This document shows positions 61,701-64,000 of a stretch of DNA of 64,000 bases, piece by piece. Below the pieces are notes generated by a model, which was not told the DNA's origin, searched no databases, and saw nothing but the letters and a program-made list of their open reading frames with translations. The stretch is from Terebella lapidaria (taxonomy: Eukaryota; Annelida; Polychaeta; Terebellida; Terebellidae). The stretch spans positions 5,243,001 through 5,307,000 of the forward strand of contig OX424563.1 of NCBI GenBank assembly GCA_949152475.1. Reading direction: 5' to 3'. Position 1 is the first letter of the stretch; each line of letters opens with the position of its first letter. The translations under genes were made by a program, and so were the position numbers.

Positions 61701-64000
61701 GGTGTTTATGCTGTTTCAATATTCCAATTTCCGCATGGTTAGGCCTGGACTTGCGTTCAAAGGATAATTGTCCAACATATGATATACATGTATTTTATAA
61801 TATACCATATTATTTGTTCACTTTGTGTATTTTACTTGCTATTGTACGGATGCGTATGCGGGTAATATAATATTTAAATTCAATTTGTCGACTTATCATA
61901 GCTAGTTATCACGTTAAATTGACTTAATTTATCTCAATAAATCGACTTATATAACTTAGTCGTTTAAAGTACAAGTAAAATGAAAATATGTCGAGCCACA
62001 ATAAGAAAGCGAGCCATACCGTTTCTTTTGGTTTTCTTACAGCAGGAAAACTGGACGAAAATAACTATTACATGTAATATCAAGAACTGTATTGGGTATA
62101 TTATTGACCATTATAACATTAACTATTGAATAATACATGCCAAACTACTGAATTAAAAACTATAGTGAAATCACTATATCACTATCTGTTCAAAAATTAG
62201 TGTTTTTTAACTGGTTTTGAATGTAATTGGTCTAATCGGTTTTTTTTATTTAGCTAATGAACATACCAATGAGGTATCTTCGTGAAGTCATCTGGGATGG
62301 CTTTTGCAATTGGGTAGTTTGATCTGTAATATTCCAGCAGTGCTTATTGTAATGATTGTTATTAATATTTTTCATATAGTTTTCAATATGAGCACCCAGT
62401 TTCTTTAGTTTTTCATATTATTGCCAAGCTAACCGATGAAATTGTATGGCTCGTTATACATTTAGCCGAAACACATTTACATTCAATCATTTTACTTGCA
62501 CTCCAAATGCCTAAGTCATAATGTTGATACTAAAAAAAATATCATGTGGCCCGAATACGCCTCCGTAGGCTCTACTATGAATGATAATTATGCAGTTTAT
62601 TTTAAAAAGCTCATGTTATATCGATAAAAACTTTCCAAGTGACGAAACTTGGCCAAGTAGTATCTAGCTGTGTTACTTGCTTGGATTGCTGGTGGCTCCT
62701 ACGCCTACAACATCACTACATGGAACCAAGCTTTATGGGTTTTTTTTTCTGAGGAAACATTACTTTGCAGAGAGTTGGGACCTGAAGTGAAAAGTGTTGC
62801 GGAAATTGCCTCGTTCGGGGGATGACACGAGGATGAAGTGGTCTCGGGGCCAATTACGGGCCATTTGACGGCGGTGCTCGGGTTTCTGCGGTGGCGGCGT
62901 CGCGCGACGGGCGGTCACGGCGCGCGTGACGTCCTGACAACGCTTTGACGTCACTCTCCAAGTCCGCGCACGTGGGAAGTCCCGCCGTTTTGCGTCATTT
63001 TTCACAATTTTCTCCCGCAAGTCGGTATCAATTTGTTTTGCATGACTCAGTGCATACAATTAGCGGATATCGCTGAAAACAATCTACGCCTCCCCTTAAA
63101 GCAGCAGGGAGAGGCATTAAAGGAGCTCAACACTTTAGACCTTTTAAATGAAATGAAATGGAATCGGCCAAGATATCCTGAAAGCCATTGTGTTCCTTTT
63201 TCATTAGGTGAAATCATCACCCCATCTTGATAGGGACCTAGGTCCCAAGTGAGCTTTCTTTATTGAGTCTGAGTCGGAATAGAAAGGCTGCGGCAATATA
63301 TCAAGCTTTATCATCGCCGGCGATAAGGCGGGAATGTTCAATTTCCTATTTTGCGCCCTTGGTTGCCCCGGGTGAATGGCACCGGCATTGAGACGCTGGA
63401 CGCGATAAAACGCTCCCTATTCGCCGCTCCTTATTGCCCCGAACGACGACTGTCAATTCCAAATTACAATAAATTTCGGCGATTACAGCCGGCTTTGGAC
63501 AATAAGGAAGAGTTTAAATGACCATAGACGGGCGATAGCTGCGCAACCCCGCGACCATACATCATCTTAGACCGGGGAATACCCCGTCAACCCTCATATT
63601 GAATCTTCTACCCGACAGGATAGATAACGGATCGTCCTCCGCTCCTACCGCGCACCTATCTCGGCCAAATCGTCGCTTAATTAACTCCTTCGGCGCCTCC
63701 TGTCGCCAACACCTGAGGAAATTATACTTCCTCCACATTGTCGCCGATTTCGGGAGGGCGATAACGACTTAATATCGCCCGGCCCATTCTACCCAGCCGC
63801 AAACCAGGATTAATATTACAGATAAACCGCACGTGTTAGAATTGCGCCGAGGTTTTCCTATCGAGTCATCAATCTGGAGTTCGCTTCGGAAGGATTTCAA
63901 CTCTGTATTCGTAATTTCCGAGCATGTCATTAATTAATTTTGCACCAGGGATATGATGTGCTAATTAATGCACACTTCTAAATTAACAAACATACCACGA
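55759..64000. other. Gene-free DNA at the window end
   Basis: No protein gene or repeat family recognised in 8.2 kb. GC-richer, unique-looking stretches at 57650-58500, 59580-60660 and 62760-63900 alternate with AT-rich DNA. Two adjacent GC hairpins lie at 57683-57729. Frames of 100-133 codons have no domains and are not called. The last 700 bp has several GATAA and TAATTAA words and may be regulatory. Confidence 0.4.

Noticed and set aside
62965..62980. CACGTGGGAAG, a match to a Su(H)/CSL site
   Set aside because: A single short match is expected by chance in a window of this size.

Overview
This window is a stretch of animal nuclear genome holding one recognisable protein gene, an Msx-class homeobox gene on the minus strand (coding exons 36751-37591 and 35259-35695). 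There are no bacterial-style operons and no long open frames, and non-coding AT-rich DNA and dispersed repeats fill most of the window. The tRNA genes are of eukaryotic type, with introns at the canonical site. The Msx protein, the repeats with 134-bp tandem cores, ACGG microsatellites and nuclear-receptor-like motifs, and the frequent TAGGCCTA motif fit a marine invertebrate. A lophotrochozoan such as a mollusc or brachiopod is my best guess, but the sequence does not prove the phylum.

Layout. 1-6400: small inverted-repeat elements (1478-1651, 2304-2571), two opposed arrays of the motif GATTCGTACCC, a minus-strand composite repeat element (3947-5626) and a minisatellite repeat (5895-6267). 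9928-11422: a 1.5-kb element with terminal inverted repeats around a 32-bp minisatellite. 12188-12598: a foldback element flanked by TTAA. 15686-21000: composite elements plus a tandem array of seven tRNA-Arg(CCU)-like units (17609-20951), with one composite element inserted between units. 24736-26322: another composite copy. 27723, 32086 and 33579: dispersed tRNA-Arg copies, two of them intact. 35259-37710: Msx with a TATA-like promoter. 44320-44565: a foldback repeat. 45027-45827 and 50591-52298: diverged composite copies. 47221-47351 and 49069-49268: tandem repeats. 54165-54616: second copy of the 5.9-kb minisatellite repeat. 54884-55450: a foldback element with an apparent target-site duplication. 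The last 8 kb has no gene I can support.

How it fits together. Msx sits in a large gene-poor interval, as is common for developmental regulators. Several stretches rich in TAATTA-like sites or conserved-looking unique sequence could be its enhancers, though this is inference. The repeat portion is dominated by non-autonomous elements; no transposase or reverse transcriptase is encoded here. The most unusual signals are (1) the tandem tRNA-Arg array whose units carry a 37-nt intron with a canonical anticodon-intron pair, one unit having an apparent UCU anticodon, and (2) the composite elements, each unit of which carries a DR1-like site (AGGTCAAAGGTCA) next to an ERR/NR5A-like site (TCAAGGTCA), so the elements spread dense arrays of potential nuclear-receptor sites.
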